NCBI GenBank assembly: GCA_030650095.1
Contig: JAUSEE010000060.1
Span: 1 to 46,147 of the forward strand
DNA from: Candidatus Buchananbacteria bacterium
GTDB lineage: Bacteria; Patescibacteriota; Patescibacteriia; 2-01-FULL-39-33
Reading direction: 5' to 3'
Length of the DNA stretch: 46,147 nt
In this document: in pieces, positions 23,790 through 31,775 of the stretch
Layout of the letters: every line of letters begins with the position of its first letter
How positions within the stretch are numbered: position 1 is the stretch's first letter
Notes under the pieces: model-generated
Seen by the model: the letters and a program-made list of their open reading frames with translations, nothing else
Database searches by the model: none
Told to the model about the DNA's origin: nothing
Made by a program: the position numbers and the translations under genes

Positions 23790-24063
23790 TTGATAGTTAA
23801 TTAGTCCTTTTTTATATCGGACACCAAGTAATTTATAATTATCAGCGCCAGTTGACCAATAATTTTTTGATTTCTGAGGAAAGCAAAAAGCGACTCCTTT
23901 TAAAGGATCAGTCCAAACCGTCATCTACGGGGTTAGGATGCAACCAGCATCCCAAGTAGGAACTAATATTCCGAAAACAGGTGGATTTCTAATTCATCTA
24001 AGACTAAGCAGAAAAGCAAAAAAACAAATAAGGCGTGCTCACAGGAGGACGCCTTCTTTTTTT
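23790..24063 (+). ncRNA. possible noncoding RNA ending in a strong terminator
   Basis: No gene fits this 400-base gap after 5S. It contains CCTTTTAAAGG and GGATGC-aacca-GCATCC hairpins, a GAGGAAAGC segment, and ends in AAGGCGT/ACGCCTT with T7 (24030-24063). The next gene has its own promoter downstream of this terminator, so a separate transcript, or the 3' trailer of the rRNA transcript, is implied. RNase P, tmRNA and SRP RNA hallmarks were looked for and not found. Confidence 0.35.
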
Positions 24064-24078
24064 GCCAAAATTATCTTA

Positions 24079-24107
24079 TTGACAAAATAGCCATTAAGTT
24101 GTAAGGT
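24079..24107 (+). promoter_or_regulatory. promoter of the lipoprotein hydrolase gene
   Basis: TTGACA (24079-24084), 17-bp spacer, TAAGGT (24102-24107). The ribosome-binding site AAAGGA lies before ATG at 24163. Confidence 0.55.
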
Positions 24108-24162
24108 CAAATTAGAAAAAATATTTCGGCACTTTAAAATTCAATACCAAAGGAACCTAAAC

Positions 24163-25404
24163 ATGAAAAGAAAGAAGGGCACTCTGGTTATTTCTATTCT
24201 TGCTGTTATTTTAATCTCCCTTACTTCTTTTGGTTGTTTAGATGAGAGTGTTTTGGTAGAAATCAGCCGCTGTCTTTTTATTAATTATAAGATTGATTAT
24301 GCTATTGATAAATTAGATTATTTGGATGCGCAGATGGCCCTCGCTTATGATTATCCGGTTTTTGAAATTGAAAAAAAGATTTATTCTTTTACTGAAAATA
24401 ACGGCCGGGTTTTAAAAACGCTGGTTTGGTATCCAAAAAATAAAACCGACAAAAGCCCGGTGGTTCTATTTTCCCATGGCTTTAGCAATTCGGGTGAAAG
24501 CCAGCTTTATTTGCTCAAAGGACTGGCTCGAAGAGGCAATATTGTTATTGCTCCTGATCACTTAGATATAGTTAACTTTGATCATATCGGCTTATTTGAC
24601 AAGCAAAAAAACTCCACGCTATCATCAACCGATTTAATCGGCGTTATAGATTATGTCATCCTAAACATGATAAGAAATGAAGCAGCCAACTACATCAGGT
24701 ATTTTAACTTATCAGAAGAAGAAATAGAATTTTTAGCTGACAGCGGGGAACTTTTTAACCGCTTTAATATTTTATTCAATTATAGGATTAATGATATTAA
24801 TTTTCTGTTGGAGAAATTAACAGAACTTAACGCATCAGATGCTACTTTCAAAGGCAAAATTGATTTTAACAGATTGGTCTTGGGCGGACATTCCTTGGGC
24901 GGCTACGCTGTAATTAAAAGAGTCTTTACCCAGCATCCTTTCAAGGCTCTATTCTGTTTGTCGCCCGACCTTGAACCGTTCAACCAAAATGATCTGGCCA
25001 AAATAAACGTGCCCGTGTTGTATATGACAGGCGATTTGGATCATTTTCATGATGATATTGCTTGGGCGTTTGACAATACTGCCGTGCCTAAAGTTTTTCA
25101 AAGTATTTTAGACGGCGGCCATAATATTTTTACCGACCGGCCTTTCTTGTACGGCTTGGGCATTCCTTTTATCAGTGGCGGTGAAACCGGTTTTACCGAT
25201 AATCTGCCTTTTGACAAGGAAAGAGGCAATTCCAATTACTGCTACCCAGAGCAACTTAAAGATTACCAAGGCAAAGCGTTGACTATTTTAAAAAGCGTCA
25301 GCGCCTTTGTGGATTTTTATGTGAGCGGCAATGAAAACGGCCTGGAAATACTAAATGATATGCAAAATGATTATTTTATCAGCCAAGAAATAATTGAGGA
25401 ATAA
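24163..25404 (+). CDS. lipoprotein alpha/beta hydrolase (dienelactone hydrolase/PAF-acetylhydrolase-like)
   Basis: 413 aa. Signal peptide with lipobox SFGC (Cys25), so it is lipid-anchored outside the cytoplasmic membrane. FSHGFSNSG provides the oxyanion-hole region, GGHSLGGYA the nucleophile elbow (Ser244), TGDLDHFHD a likely acid residue and DGGHNIF the catalytic His. An inserted helical lid (about residues 165-230) lies before the nucleophile. Probably an esterase or lipase; substrate unknown. Own promoter upstream; a zinc-finger gene follows 32 nt downstream, likely cotranscribed. Confidence 0.85.
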   Translation: MKRKKGTLVISILAVILISLTSFGCLDESVLVEISRCLFINYKIDYAIDKLDYLDAQMALAYDYPVFEIEKKIYSFTENNGRVLKTLVWYPKNKTDKSPVVLFSHGFSNSGESQLYLLKGLARRGNIVIAPDHLDIVNFDHIGLFDKQKNSTLSSTDLIGVIDYVILNMIRNEAANYIRYFNLSEEEIEFLADSGELFNRFNILFNYRINDINFLLEKLTELNASDATFKGKIDFNRLVLGGHSLGGYAVIKRVFTQHPFKALFCLSPDLEPFNQNDLAKINVPVLYMTGDLDHFHDDIAWAFDNTAVPKVFQSILDGGHNIFTDRPFLYGLGIPFISGGETGFTDNLPFDKERGNSNYCYPEQLKDYQGKALTILKSVSAFVDFYVSGNENGLEILNDMQNDYFISQEIIEE

Positions 25405-25436
25405 AACCTAAATCCCAACCACCAGGAGAAATAATA

Positions 25437-25826
25437 ATGGCTTTAGTCAGAACATGTTCGCGTTGCGGACGAAGCAGAGTGATTGATACTTTTTGCAGTG
25501 GAAGCTTTGAATATATTTGTTTTGGCTGCTTTGATAACTGCAATGATTTAGCCCATAAGCCAGGTTGCCATGTAGCGGCCAAGAGATTAAAGGACAAAAG
25601 AAGAGCTGTGGCTAAGATCCATGATGAAATTGATAAACAGCGGGAAAGTATTGGTGAATCAATGGCCACACTGGAAGCTTTGGTATTTTCCTTGCGCATC
25701 ATCGATCCCTGCCCGGAATGCAAAGGTATAAATCATGAATCATGCAGGCAGTGCAATCAACTCGGTTACGGGCCAAAACCCAGCCAAGAAATGCTGGAAG
25801 AAGAACTGCCACCAACTAAATATTAG
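25437..25826 (+). CDS. small Cys-rich protein with two putative zinc-binding regions, unknown
   Basis: 129 aa. N-terminal RTCSRCGRSR and YICFGCFDNC give a four-Cys knuckle pair; after a basic coiled helix (AAKRLKDKRRAVAKIHDEIDK) comes a second cluster CPECKGINHESCRQCNQLGYG, of the CxxCxG DnaJ-like type. It could be a small chaperone-like or nucleic-acid-binding protein. The ribosome-binding site CAGGAG precedes ATG by 8 nt. A terminator follows. Downstream partner of the hydrolase gene. Confidence 0.7.
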   Translation: MALVRTCSRCGRSRVIDTFCSGSFEYICFGCFDNCNDLAHKPGCHVAAKRLKDKRRAVAKIHDEIDKQRESIGESMATLEALVFSLRIIDPCPECKGINHESCRQCNQLGYGPKPSQEMLEEELPPTKY

Positions 25827-25828
25827 CC

Positions 25829-25857
25829 AAGCGGACAATAATTGCCCGCTTTTTTTA
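25829..25857 (+). terminator. terminator after the Cys-rich gene
   Basis: AAGCGG pairs with CCGCTT, followed by a T7 run. Inner bases CAATAATTG extend the stem. Confidence 0.85.
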
Positions 25858-25872
25858 TTGTTAAGCCACCTA

Positions 25873-25901
25873 TTGACAAAATATTATTAGTGTTATATAA
25901 T
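25873..25901 (+). promoter_or_regulatory. near-consensus promoter of the Myb-like gene
   Basis: TTGACA (25873-25878), 17-bp spacer, TATAAT (25896-25901): a perfect sigma70 consensus. Confidence 0.85.
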
Positions 25902-25939
25902 GATTTGTCGCACCTAACACAAACGGAAAGGAGAATGAG

Positions 25940-26311
25940 TTGAAAAATCGAGCGGGACGTCCCTGGACTCAAGAAGAAATTGATCTGATTATTGATGATT
26001 CACCAAATAAACTGTCAGCTAAAGATATTAGCGAACTTATTGATAGGTCTGTTAGCGCAATTTACAACAAGAGAAGAATATTGCTTCATCCCGAATACAG
26101 AATTAAATTAAAGACTGCCTATTACAGGCGCCATCGCTTGGGAAAAATTAATTCTTTAATCAAAAAACGTTGGACTGAAGAAGAAACTGAAGCTATCACC
26201 TCGCCAAACCAGCCCAGTGACGTTGAACTTTCAAAAATACTCGACCGATCTGTTGCAGCTATTCAGGTTAGAAGATCTGTGTTGCGACAACAAGAATTAT
26301 GCTTTATTTAA
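25940..26311 (+). CDS. tandem SANT/Myb-like DNA-binding protein, TTG start
   Basis: 123 aa made of two similar helix-turn-helix repeats: RPWTQEEIDLIIDD...LIDRSVSAIYNKRRIL (about residues 6-50) and KRWTEEETEAITSP...ILDRSVAAIQVRRSVL (about 70-118). Each has the W-T-x-E-E start and R-S-x-x-A-I recognition helix of GcrA/SANT-like domains. The ribosome-binding site AAAGGAG lies 7 nt before TTG at 25940; the nearby ATG (25936) is out of frame and hits TGA at once. Consensus promoter and strong terminator imply steady expression. A regulator of unknown targets. Confidence 0.75.
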   Translation: MKNRAGRPWTQEEIDLIIDDSPNKLSAKDISELIDRSVSAIYNKRRILLHPEYRIKLKTAYYRRHRLGKINSLIKKRWTEEETEAITSPNQPSDVELSKILDRSVAAIQVRRSVLRQQELCFI

Positions 26312-26335
26312 TATGATATTTATTATGATATCTGT

Positions 26336-26359
26336 GTCCCACATTTGTGGGACTTTTTT
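26336..26359 (+). terminator. terminator after the Myb-like gene
   Basis: GTCCCACA-tt-TGTGGGAC followed by a T6 run. Confidence 0.9.
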
Positions 26360-26363
26360 ATTT

Positions 26364-26392
26364 TTGAAAAAAAATACTTAAAGTGTTAAACT
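26364..26392 (+). promoter_or_regulatory. promoter giving a leaderless uracil-DNA glycosylase mRNA
   Basis: TTGAAA (26364-26369), 17-bp spacer, TAAACT (26387-26392). ATG begins 7 nt after the -10, where transcription would start; no Shine-Dalgarno exists. Confidence 0.55.
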
Positions 26393-26398
26393 GGCTTT

Positions 26399-26986
26399 AT
26401 GAACAAAGAAGAAGAATTACAACAATTAAACCGGGATTTTTCCCAAAAAATAAAATCTCCGCTTCTTGGGACTTGCAAGCAAATAGTAGCCGGAACAGGC
26501 AACGCCGAGGCTGATATTATGCTTATCGGCGAAGCTCCCGGCAAAAAAGAAGACGAAACAGGAGAGCCTTTTGTCGGTTCAGCTGGAAAATTTCTAGATC
26601 AAATGTTAGAAACTATCAGTTTAAAACGTAAGGATATTTATATTACCAATATCGTTAAATGCCGGCCACCCAATAATCGTGACCCTCTGCCAGAGGAAAA
26701 GGAAGAGTTTTGGCCCTGGCTGATGGCTCAAATTAAGTTAATTAAGCCAAAACTGGTAGTTACTTTAGGACGCCATTCCTTATCCAGTTTTGTGGCCGAT
26801 CCGATAATGTCCAGGGTCCATGGCACTATTTTGCGCAAAAATATTCCCGAGTTAGGCAGGGTTAGGATTTATGCTCTTTACCATCCGGCTGCCGCATTAT
26901 ACAACGGGGGTATGCGCGAAACCTTAATCAAAGATTTTAAAAAAATACCTAAGATATTAGCTTTGATAGAAAAAGGAGAAATATAA
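26399..26986 (+). CDS. uracil-DNA glycosylase, family 4-like, iron-sulfur ligands lost
   Basis: 195 aa. Removes uracil from DNA as the first step of base excision repair. The motifs GEAPGKKEDETGEPFVGSAG (residues 44-63) and YALYHPAAAL (about 160-169) are those of family 4. TNIVKCRPPNNRDPLP is also typical. The family normally binds a 4Fe-4S cluster by four Cys, but the N-terminal pair aligns with KIKS and the late Cys with aromatic residues; only Cys in VKCRPP and a non-aligned Cys26 remain. The fold is probably stable without the cluster. Confidence 0.88.
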   Translation: MNKEEELQQLNRDFSQKIKSPLLGTCKQIVAGTGNAEADIMLIGEAPGKKEDETGEPFVGSAGKFLDQMLETISLKRKDIYITNIVKCRPPNNRDPLPEEKEEFWPWLMAQIKLIKPKLVVTLGRHSLSSFVADPIMSRVHGTILRKNIPELGRVRIYALYHPAAALYNGGMRETLIKDFKKIPKILALIEKGEI

Positions 26987-27004
26987 AAGTTAAATATTTT
27001 TTCA

Positions 27005-27050
27005 ATAATAAAACCCCTCTCCGGAGATAGGGGCTTTATTTTTTAAGAAA
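27005..27050. terminator. bidirectional terminator
   Basis: AATAAAACCCCTCTC pairs with GATAGGGGCTTTATT, with T-runs on both sides. It ends the glycosylase gene (plus) and the 22-aa lysine-rich gene (minus). Confidence 0.75.
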
Positions 27051-27054
27051 AATT

Positions 27055-27123
27055 TTATCTCTTTTTCTTTTTAGCTGCTTTTTTCTTAGTAGCTTTCTTT
27101 TTTGCTTTTTTCTTTGCTGCCAT
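27055..27123 (-). CDS. 22-aa lysine/alanine-rich peptide
   Basis: Composed almost only of Lys and Ala (starts MAAKKKAKKK, ends KKKKR), with one Thr. A near-perfect ribosome-binding site GAAAGGAGGTGA lies 6 nt before ATG, and a terminator follows the stop. Similar to the C-terminal tails of bacterial histone H1-like proteins, so nucleic-acid binding is a reasonable guess. Too short for standard gene callers; the ideal expression signals make it credible. Confidence 0.6.
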   Translation of the reverse strand: MAAKKKAKKKATKKKAAKKKKR

Positions 27124-27266
27124 GTGTGTTCACCTCCTTTCAAAATGAGAATTATATTTTGAAATAATTAAAACATAACTACTTCAAACTATTTTTATTA
27201 TACCATAAAAAAAAGTTGTCAACAACACTTGTCCACAGTTTTTTTGTAAAAAAAAATTAAAATAAT

Positions 27267-27647
27267 TTATTGATTATAAACAAATTTGTAATCAATATTT
27301 TTTTTCTTCAAGTATTTTTCAAAACTGGCCGGAGTTTTAAAATAAATTTTCTCAGCCGGATCATTATTATACCTAACACAATCAACTTGTTTATAATCAC
27401 GGCAAATTTTCGGCCGATTTTCATAAACAGCGCAAAGACTTGTTTTTTTATCCAAAGCCAAACAGGGAGTTTCAAACTCCACATACCAATCGTTGTCATG
27501 GTCAACAAAAATATTGACATTCTCATGCCATAATTGCCAAATTATATTTTGATAATCGGTTTTGCTTTTTGGCTTATCTATGCCAATAGCCACGTATTTG
27601 CAACATAAATCGCATTTATGGCATAGTTCTTTATTTTTTTCAGACAT
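27267..27647 (-). CDS. YkgJ-family cysteine-cluster protein
   Basis: 126 aa. CHKCDLCCKYVAI (residues 9-21) is the CxxCxxCC start of the family, followed by TPCLALDKKTSLCAVYENRPKICRDY with the conserved C...C...RP..C pattern, ligands for a predicted Zn or Fe-S site. Function of the family is not established. Short and AT-rich, on the minus strand between a terminator region and the deaminase operon. Confidence 0.82.
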   Translation of the reverse strand: MSEKNKELCHKCDLCCKYVAIGIDKPKSKTDYQNIIWQLWHENVNIFVDHDNDWYVEFETPCLALDKKTSLCAVYENRPKICRDYKQVDCVRYNNDPAEKIYFKTPASFEKYLKKKNIDYKFVYNQ

Positions 27648-27686
27648 ATATTAATAGTTATTAATTTAAATAAAAAATCCGCTATT

Positions 27687-28202
27687 TTAGGAAGCGGATG
27701 ATTTAAAAAGACATTTTAATCTTTCAATCCCATCTTCAATTGTTTCTACTCGTTGCCCTAAACGACTAAGATGCTTTTTGGGGTAATCAGGCACGACATT
27801 CTGAGGCCATAGAATCACCAAGTTATCAAGGCCAATCTGGCAATCACCATGGTTATGCATAGTATAATACATTCCAGCCTCAATAGCTACTAGCGGAAAC
27901 GGAAAATCAGGCACTAAAATAAACATAGATCTGGATAACTTTACAGCCAGGCAATTGTTTATAAACCAATCGCCTGTTTGATGTTCTTCCGGATCATAAA
28001 GCGCTAAATCAGGAAAAGCAGCTTTGATTATTTGTTTATAGGGGATAGGAGAATAATCCTCCCAAGGACCGCCTAAAAAAATATCATATCCTGTTGCTTC
28101 TATCGTCTCGCAGGGATTCAAACATTTCAGACAAACAAAACAACATTGATGGGTATCCTCCACCGCCCTGAACATACAGCACTTTGATGTCTGGTAATAC
28201 AT
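27687..28202 (-). CDS. nucleoside 2-deoxyribosyltransferase-like protein with Cys-rich N-terminus
   Basis: 171 aa from ATG at 28202, which follows the deaminase stop by 1 nt and has GAAGGG upstream. Residues 1-35 contain CC...CC..C..C...C spacing that may bind a metal. The rest, DIFLGGPWEDYSPIPYKQII, LYDPEEHQTGDWFINNCLAVKLSRSMFILVPDFPFPLVAIEAGMYY, has the strand-loop order and late Glu-Ala-Gly motif of deoxyribosyltransferase-like folds. Coupling to a cytidine deaminase fits nucleoside salvage. Catalytic residues are not proven. Confidence 0.6.
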   Translation of the reverse strand: MYYQTSKCCMFRAVEDTHQCCFVCLKCLNPCETIEATGYDIFLGGPWEDYSPIPYKQIIKAAFPDLALYDPEEHQTGDWFINNCLAVKLSRSMFILVPDFPFPLVAIEAGMYYTMHNHGDCQIGLDNLVILWPQNVVPDYPKKHLSRLGQRVETIEDGIERLKCLFKSSAS

Positions 28203-28203
28203 T

Positions 28204-28731
28204 TTAGGCCCTTCTTGGTTCAAAAACATTGAGATTAAGATTATTTGGTCCAAATCGAACGGGCAATAATGAACCAATGTCAGACATGGCCACTAAATTA
28301 TCGCCCAAATCACTGATAATAGCTGTGTTTTTATTAGAGCAATTCTCCCAAATTATTTGCAAACAATGTCCGCAAGGAAAAATAATATCATTTAAAGATA
28401 TATTATACCGATTTATTTTCCTGGGCTGATTAATCCCACATATAGCTATAACCTCAATAGCGACTGGCCCATGCTGAGCCACCAAACTGTCTATGGCATT
28501 TTGTTCGGCATGAGTAGTTTGAGTATAAGTGCATCTTTCTACATTAACACCCAAACTGACATGGCCATGTATATCAAGTACCGCCGCTCCTACTTTAAAC
28601 CCGGAATACGGCGCTTGAGCATTGGTTTGTACCGATTGGGCAGAAAGCACTAATTCTTTTAAATAGCTTAGTAAACCATCAATTTCATAAATCATAATTG
28701 TACCGTTTATTACCAGACTTTTGGCCAACAT
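28204..28731 (-). CDS. cytidine deaminase-like protein
   Basis: 175 aa. Hydrolytic deamination of (deoxy)cytidine to (deoxy)uridine. The zinc site is complete: THAEQNAI (His74, Glu76) and PCGHCLQ (about 118-124); APYSGFKVGAAVLD is the substrate-binding segment. Residues 1-30 precede the standard start. GGGAG lies 6 nt before ATG. It overlaps or abuts the deoxyribosyltransferase-like gene, forming a two-gene salvage operon. Confidence 0.88.
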   Translation of the reverse strand: MLAKSLVINGTIMIYEIDGLLSYLKELVLSAQSVQTNAQAPYSGFKVGAAVLDIHGHVSLGVNVERCTYTQTTHAEQNAIDSLVAQHGPVAIEVIAICGINQPRKINRYNISLNDIIFPCGHCLQIIWENCSNKNTAIISDLGDNLVAMSDIGSLLPVRFGPNNLNLNVFEPRRA

Positions 28732-28890
28732 AACTATCTCCCTTGTTGTTTTGTTTTTACATTTTAAAGTTCAAATCACTGGCCATCTTACCATGGAATT
28801 AGATTGAAGTCAAGGCGAAGAAATAATTGACATTAACCTCTATTATTACTTATCCTAAAAATAGGAGATAATACAATAATATAATTTAAT

Positions 28891-31317
28891 ATGGGAGATA
28901 ATTATAAAATCAAAGGATTAACTAGAGAAGAAGCGGAAATAAGGTTAAAAAAATATGGTCGAAACCAAATTTTTACGCCCCAAAAAATAAGTTTCTTTGG
29001 CATATTTAAGGAAGAAATTACCGAACCGATGATTATTTTGCTTTTGGTGGTCGGCTTGTTTTATAGTTTCTGGGGAAAATTAGAAGATACTGTTACTATT
29101 TTAGCGGTAATTATGGCTTTAGTTTTAGCCGAAGTTTACAATGAATTTAAAGCCAAAAAGGCTATTTCGGCTTTAACTAAAATTGCTTCTTTAAAAACCA
29201 AGGTTTTACGAAACAATCAAATCACAGAAATTGATTCAGAGGAAGTGACAATAGATGATGTTTTGATATTAACCGCCGGAACTAAGATAGCAGCTGACGC
29301 TAAAATATTAAAATCAATCGGTTTGACTATCGATGAATCATCACTCACCGGCGAATCATTTCCTCAAAACAAGAAAGCTGATGATTTAATCTGGGCCGGC
29401 ACAACTATTATCACCGGCGCAGGCCAAGCTCTGGTTGCCATCACCGGCGTCAAAACCAAAATAGGCCAGATCGCCGCCAAAACCAAATTTATAAAACCGC
29501 CCAAAACCGAACTGCAACTGGCGATGAAATCATTGGCTAAGAAATTGGTTTATGTGGCAATATTTTTTTCGGTGGCTATTCCGGTTCTAGGCATATTAAG
29601 AGGCCAGGATTTAAAAACCATGATCTTAACCGGACTATCCTTGTCTTTTGCTACCATACCGGAAGAATTGCCGATTGTTATAACCATGGTTTTGGGTTTG
29701 GGCGCCTACACTCTTTCTAAAAATAATTTTCTCATCAAAAGAATCAAGGCGGCCGAAACCTTGGGCACGGCTACTGTTATTTTAACCGATAAAACCGGAA
29801 CGATTACCGAAAATAAAATGGCTATAGCCTCAATTTATCCCAAAGATAAATTGAAAGAAATCATATCAGCCGGTTCCAAGACTATTTTAAAATATTCATT
29901 TTCGCCCCTAGATCAGGCTATAGAAAAAGAAGCTGTTAAGTTAAAAATAAAAGATGATTTCGAAATCATAAATCAAAGGATATTCGATGGCCATAGAAAA
30001 ACTAAATCAATCATAAGAAAAATTGACAATGATTTTATGCTCTTTACCAGCGGCGCTCCGGAAGAAGTTTTTAGTCTCTGTAAAAATGTGGGGGGAAATA
30101 TTAAAGACGAGCTAGACAAGCAAACAAAAAACGGCCGCCGGGTAATTGCCGTAGCTTACAAAAAAATAACAGCTAAAGAATTTGATTTTAAAAAAATAGA
30201 AAACAATCTTGATTTTATCGGCTTAATAAGCTTTGAAGACCCACCGCGATCGGGAGTAAAAGAAACGATTGCGCAAGTTAAAAGGGCCGGCATTAAGACT
30301 ATTATGGTCACAGGCGATCACCCCTTAACCGCCCTCTACATTGCTAAAAATGTCGGTATTATCACAGATCATAACAATCAAATATTAACAGGCGAACAGT
30401 TGGATAAATTAAGTGATGATGATTTAAAAAAATCACTAAAAAATATTTCTGTTTTTGCCCGGACAACTCCGGAACATAAATATAGGCTGGTTAAGGCTCT
30501 GCAAGAGAGTGGGGAAATCGTGGCGGTTACCGGCGACGGTATTAACGATGCCTTGGCTCTCAAGAGCGCTAATATCGGCATCGCTATGGGCATCCGCGGC
30601 ACTGATGTGGCCAAAGAGGCAGCCGAGGTTGTTTTGGCTGATGATAATTACATCACTATTACTCAAGGCATTTTTGAAGGACGGAAATTCTTTGATAATT
30701 TAAAAAAGGGCATTAAATATTATTTATCAGTTAAATTTGCTTTGATTTTAATTTTTCTACTGCCGGTGGTTTTGGGCCTAGCTATGCCCCTTTCACCCAT
30801 CCAAATAATAACTTTGGAATTGTTTATGGATTTGGCCGCTTCGGCCGGCTTTGTTTTGGAACCAAGAGAAAAAAACATTTACTCGAGGCGGCCTCGATCG
30901 TCTAAGAAAAACTTATTTGATAATCAAGCTATTTTTGATGTAGTTATAAAGGGCAGCCTATTGTTTATCAGTGTTATTTCGGTCTACCTTTATGCTATTT
31001 ACAAAAATTTCAGTTTGGCAGAAGCGCAGACATTTGCCTTTTCGGCTTGGATTTTCGGCCATATTATTTTAGCTTTCGTTTCTCGTTCCGAAGACGAGTC
31101 AATATTTAAAATAGGTATTTTTTCTAACAAGCTGATAAATTTGTGGGCGATGGCGGCAGTGGTTTTTCTTTTTTTAGGCATTTATGTTCCGCTTTTAAAC
31201 AGGCAATTCAATCTGATTAATATTAATTTAAGCCAACTACTCTTGATTGGTTTATTTATGATCATACTTGTCGGCTTGCTGGAGATTAAAAAAATATTCC
31301 GCCATAAAACTGCTTGA
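28891..31317 (+). CDS. P-type cation-transporting ATPase (P2, calcium-type)
   Basis: 808-aa membrane pump. The N-terminal cation-ATPase domain starts GLTREEAEIRLKKYGRNQ; the actuator loop has DESSLTGESFP; PEELPIV in M4 is the ion-binding signature of Ca2+/cation pumps; DKTGTITENK holds the phosphorylated Asp (about residue 300); TGDGINDALALKSANIGIAMG is the hinge. The nucleotide-binding domain is short, so the protein is smaller than SERCA. TATAAT ends 5 nt before ATG with no nearby Shine-Dalgarno. A terminator follows. Confidence 0.93.
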   Translation: MGDNYKIKGLTREEAEIRLKKYGRNQIFTPQKISFFGIFKEEITEPMIILLLVVGLFYSFWGKLEDTVTILAVIMALVLAEVYNEFKAKKAISALTKIASLKTKVLRNNQITEIDSEEVTIDDVLILTAGTKIAADAKILKSIGLTIDESSLTGESFPQNKKADDLIWAGTTIITGAGQALVAITGVKTKIGQIAAKTKFIKPPKTELQLAMKSLAKKLVYVAIFFSVAIPVLGILRGQDLKTMILTGLSLSFATIPEELPIVITMVLGLGAYTLSKNNFLIKRIKAAETLGTATVILTDKTGTITENKMAIASIYPKDKLKEIISAGSKTILKYSFSPLDQAIEKEAVKLKIKDDFEIINQRIFDGHRKTKSIIRKIDNDFMLFTSGAPEEVFSLCKNVGGNIKDELDKQTKNGRRVIAVAYKKITAKEFDFKKIENNLDFIGLISFEDPPRSGVKETIAQVKRAGIKTIMVTGDHPLTALYIAKNVGIITDHNNQILTGEQLDKLSDDDLKKSLKNISVFARTTPEHKYRLVKALQESGEIVAVTGDGINDALALKSANIGIAMGIRGTDVAKEAAEVVLADDNYITITQGIFEGRKFFDNLKKGIKYYLSVKFALILIFLLPVVLGLAMPLSPIQIITLELFMDLAASAGFVLEPREKNIYSRRPRSSKKNLFDNQAIFDVVIKGSLLFISVISVYLYAIYKNFSLAEAQTFAFSAWIFGHIILAFVSRSEDESIFKIGIFSNKLINLWAMAAVVFLFLGIYVPLLNRQFNLININLSQLLLIGLFMIILVGLLEIKKIFRHKTA

Positions 31318-31329
31318 TGATTTAAATAA

Positions 31330-31360
31330 AAAAACACTCCAAACTGGAGTGTTTTTTTTT
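31330..31360 (+). terminator. terminator of the P-type ATPase gene
   Basis: ACACTCC-aaact-GGAGTGT followed by a T9 run; it lies directly against the 3' end of a minus-strand tRNA gene. Confidence 0.9.
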
Positions 31361-31362
31361 AG

Positions 31363-31438
31363 TGGTGGACCGGACAGGACTCGAACCCGCTACCTCCTCA
31401 GTGCAAACGAGGCGCTCTACCAGATGAGCTACCGGCCT
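31363..31438 (-). tRNA. tRNA-Ala(TGC), copy with A1-C72 mismatch
   Basis: Anticodon loop TTTGCAC (anticodon TGC), D-stem GCTC/GAGC, T-arm GCGGG-TTCGAGT-CCTGT, CCA encoded. The acceptor stem reads AGGCCGG/CCGGTCC, so the first pair is A-C while G3-U70 is kept. Otherwise nearly identical to the copy at 32965-33037. It may be impaired in 5' processing or be a decaying duplicate. The following 31439-31678 shows no gene. Confidence 0.85.
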
Positions 31439-31678
31439 ATCTGCCAATGGGCATGGCAGGCAGATCGAACACTTGTTTATTTTTAGCTTCGTAAAAAATA
31501 TTTCATCTGTAGTGGCCATAAATTACCCCGCTCCCAAGGGTTGTATTTTTTGTCGTTCGCCTATGTCTGCAAATATTTTTTCATCTTAAAGATTTATGAC
31601 TGTATAATTAATAATTATCATGGGTTATAATAAAAAAGCTGAATCTTAATTTATCTTGATGGGCCCCTACTCTATCTA

Positions 31679-31707
31679 TTGACATTTTATTTAACTTTAA
31701 TTAAAAT
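31679..31707 (+). promoter_or_regulatory. promoter of asd
   Basis: TTGACA (31679-31684), 17-bp spacer, TAAAAT (31702-31707). The ribosome-binding site AAAGGAG precedes ATG at 31776. Confidence 0.65.
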
Positions 31708-31775
31708 AAAAAATCAGGAAGTAAGTGTTCTTTAAATAATATTTACAAGCATTCAAACCAAAAGGAGTAATCGAT

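Noticed and set aside
23840-24063. RNase P RNA, because of GAGGAAAG
   Set aside because: The following bases do not match the conserved GGAAAGTCC core, and no ACAGAA partner segment is present.
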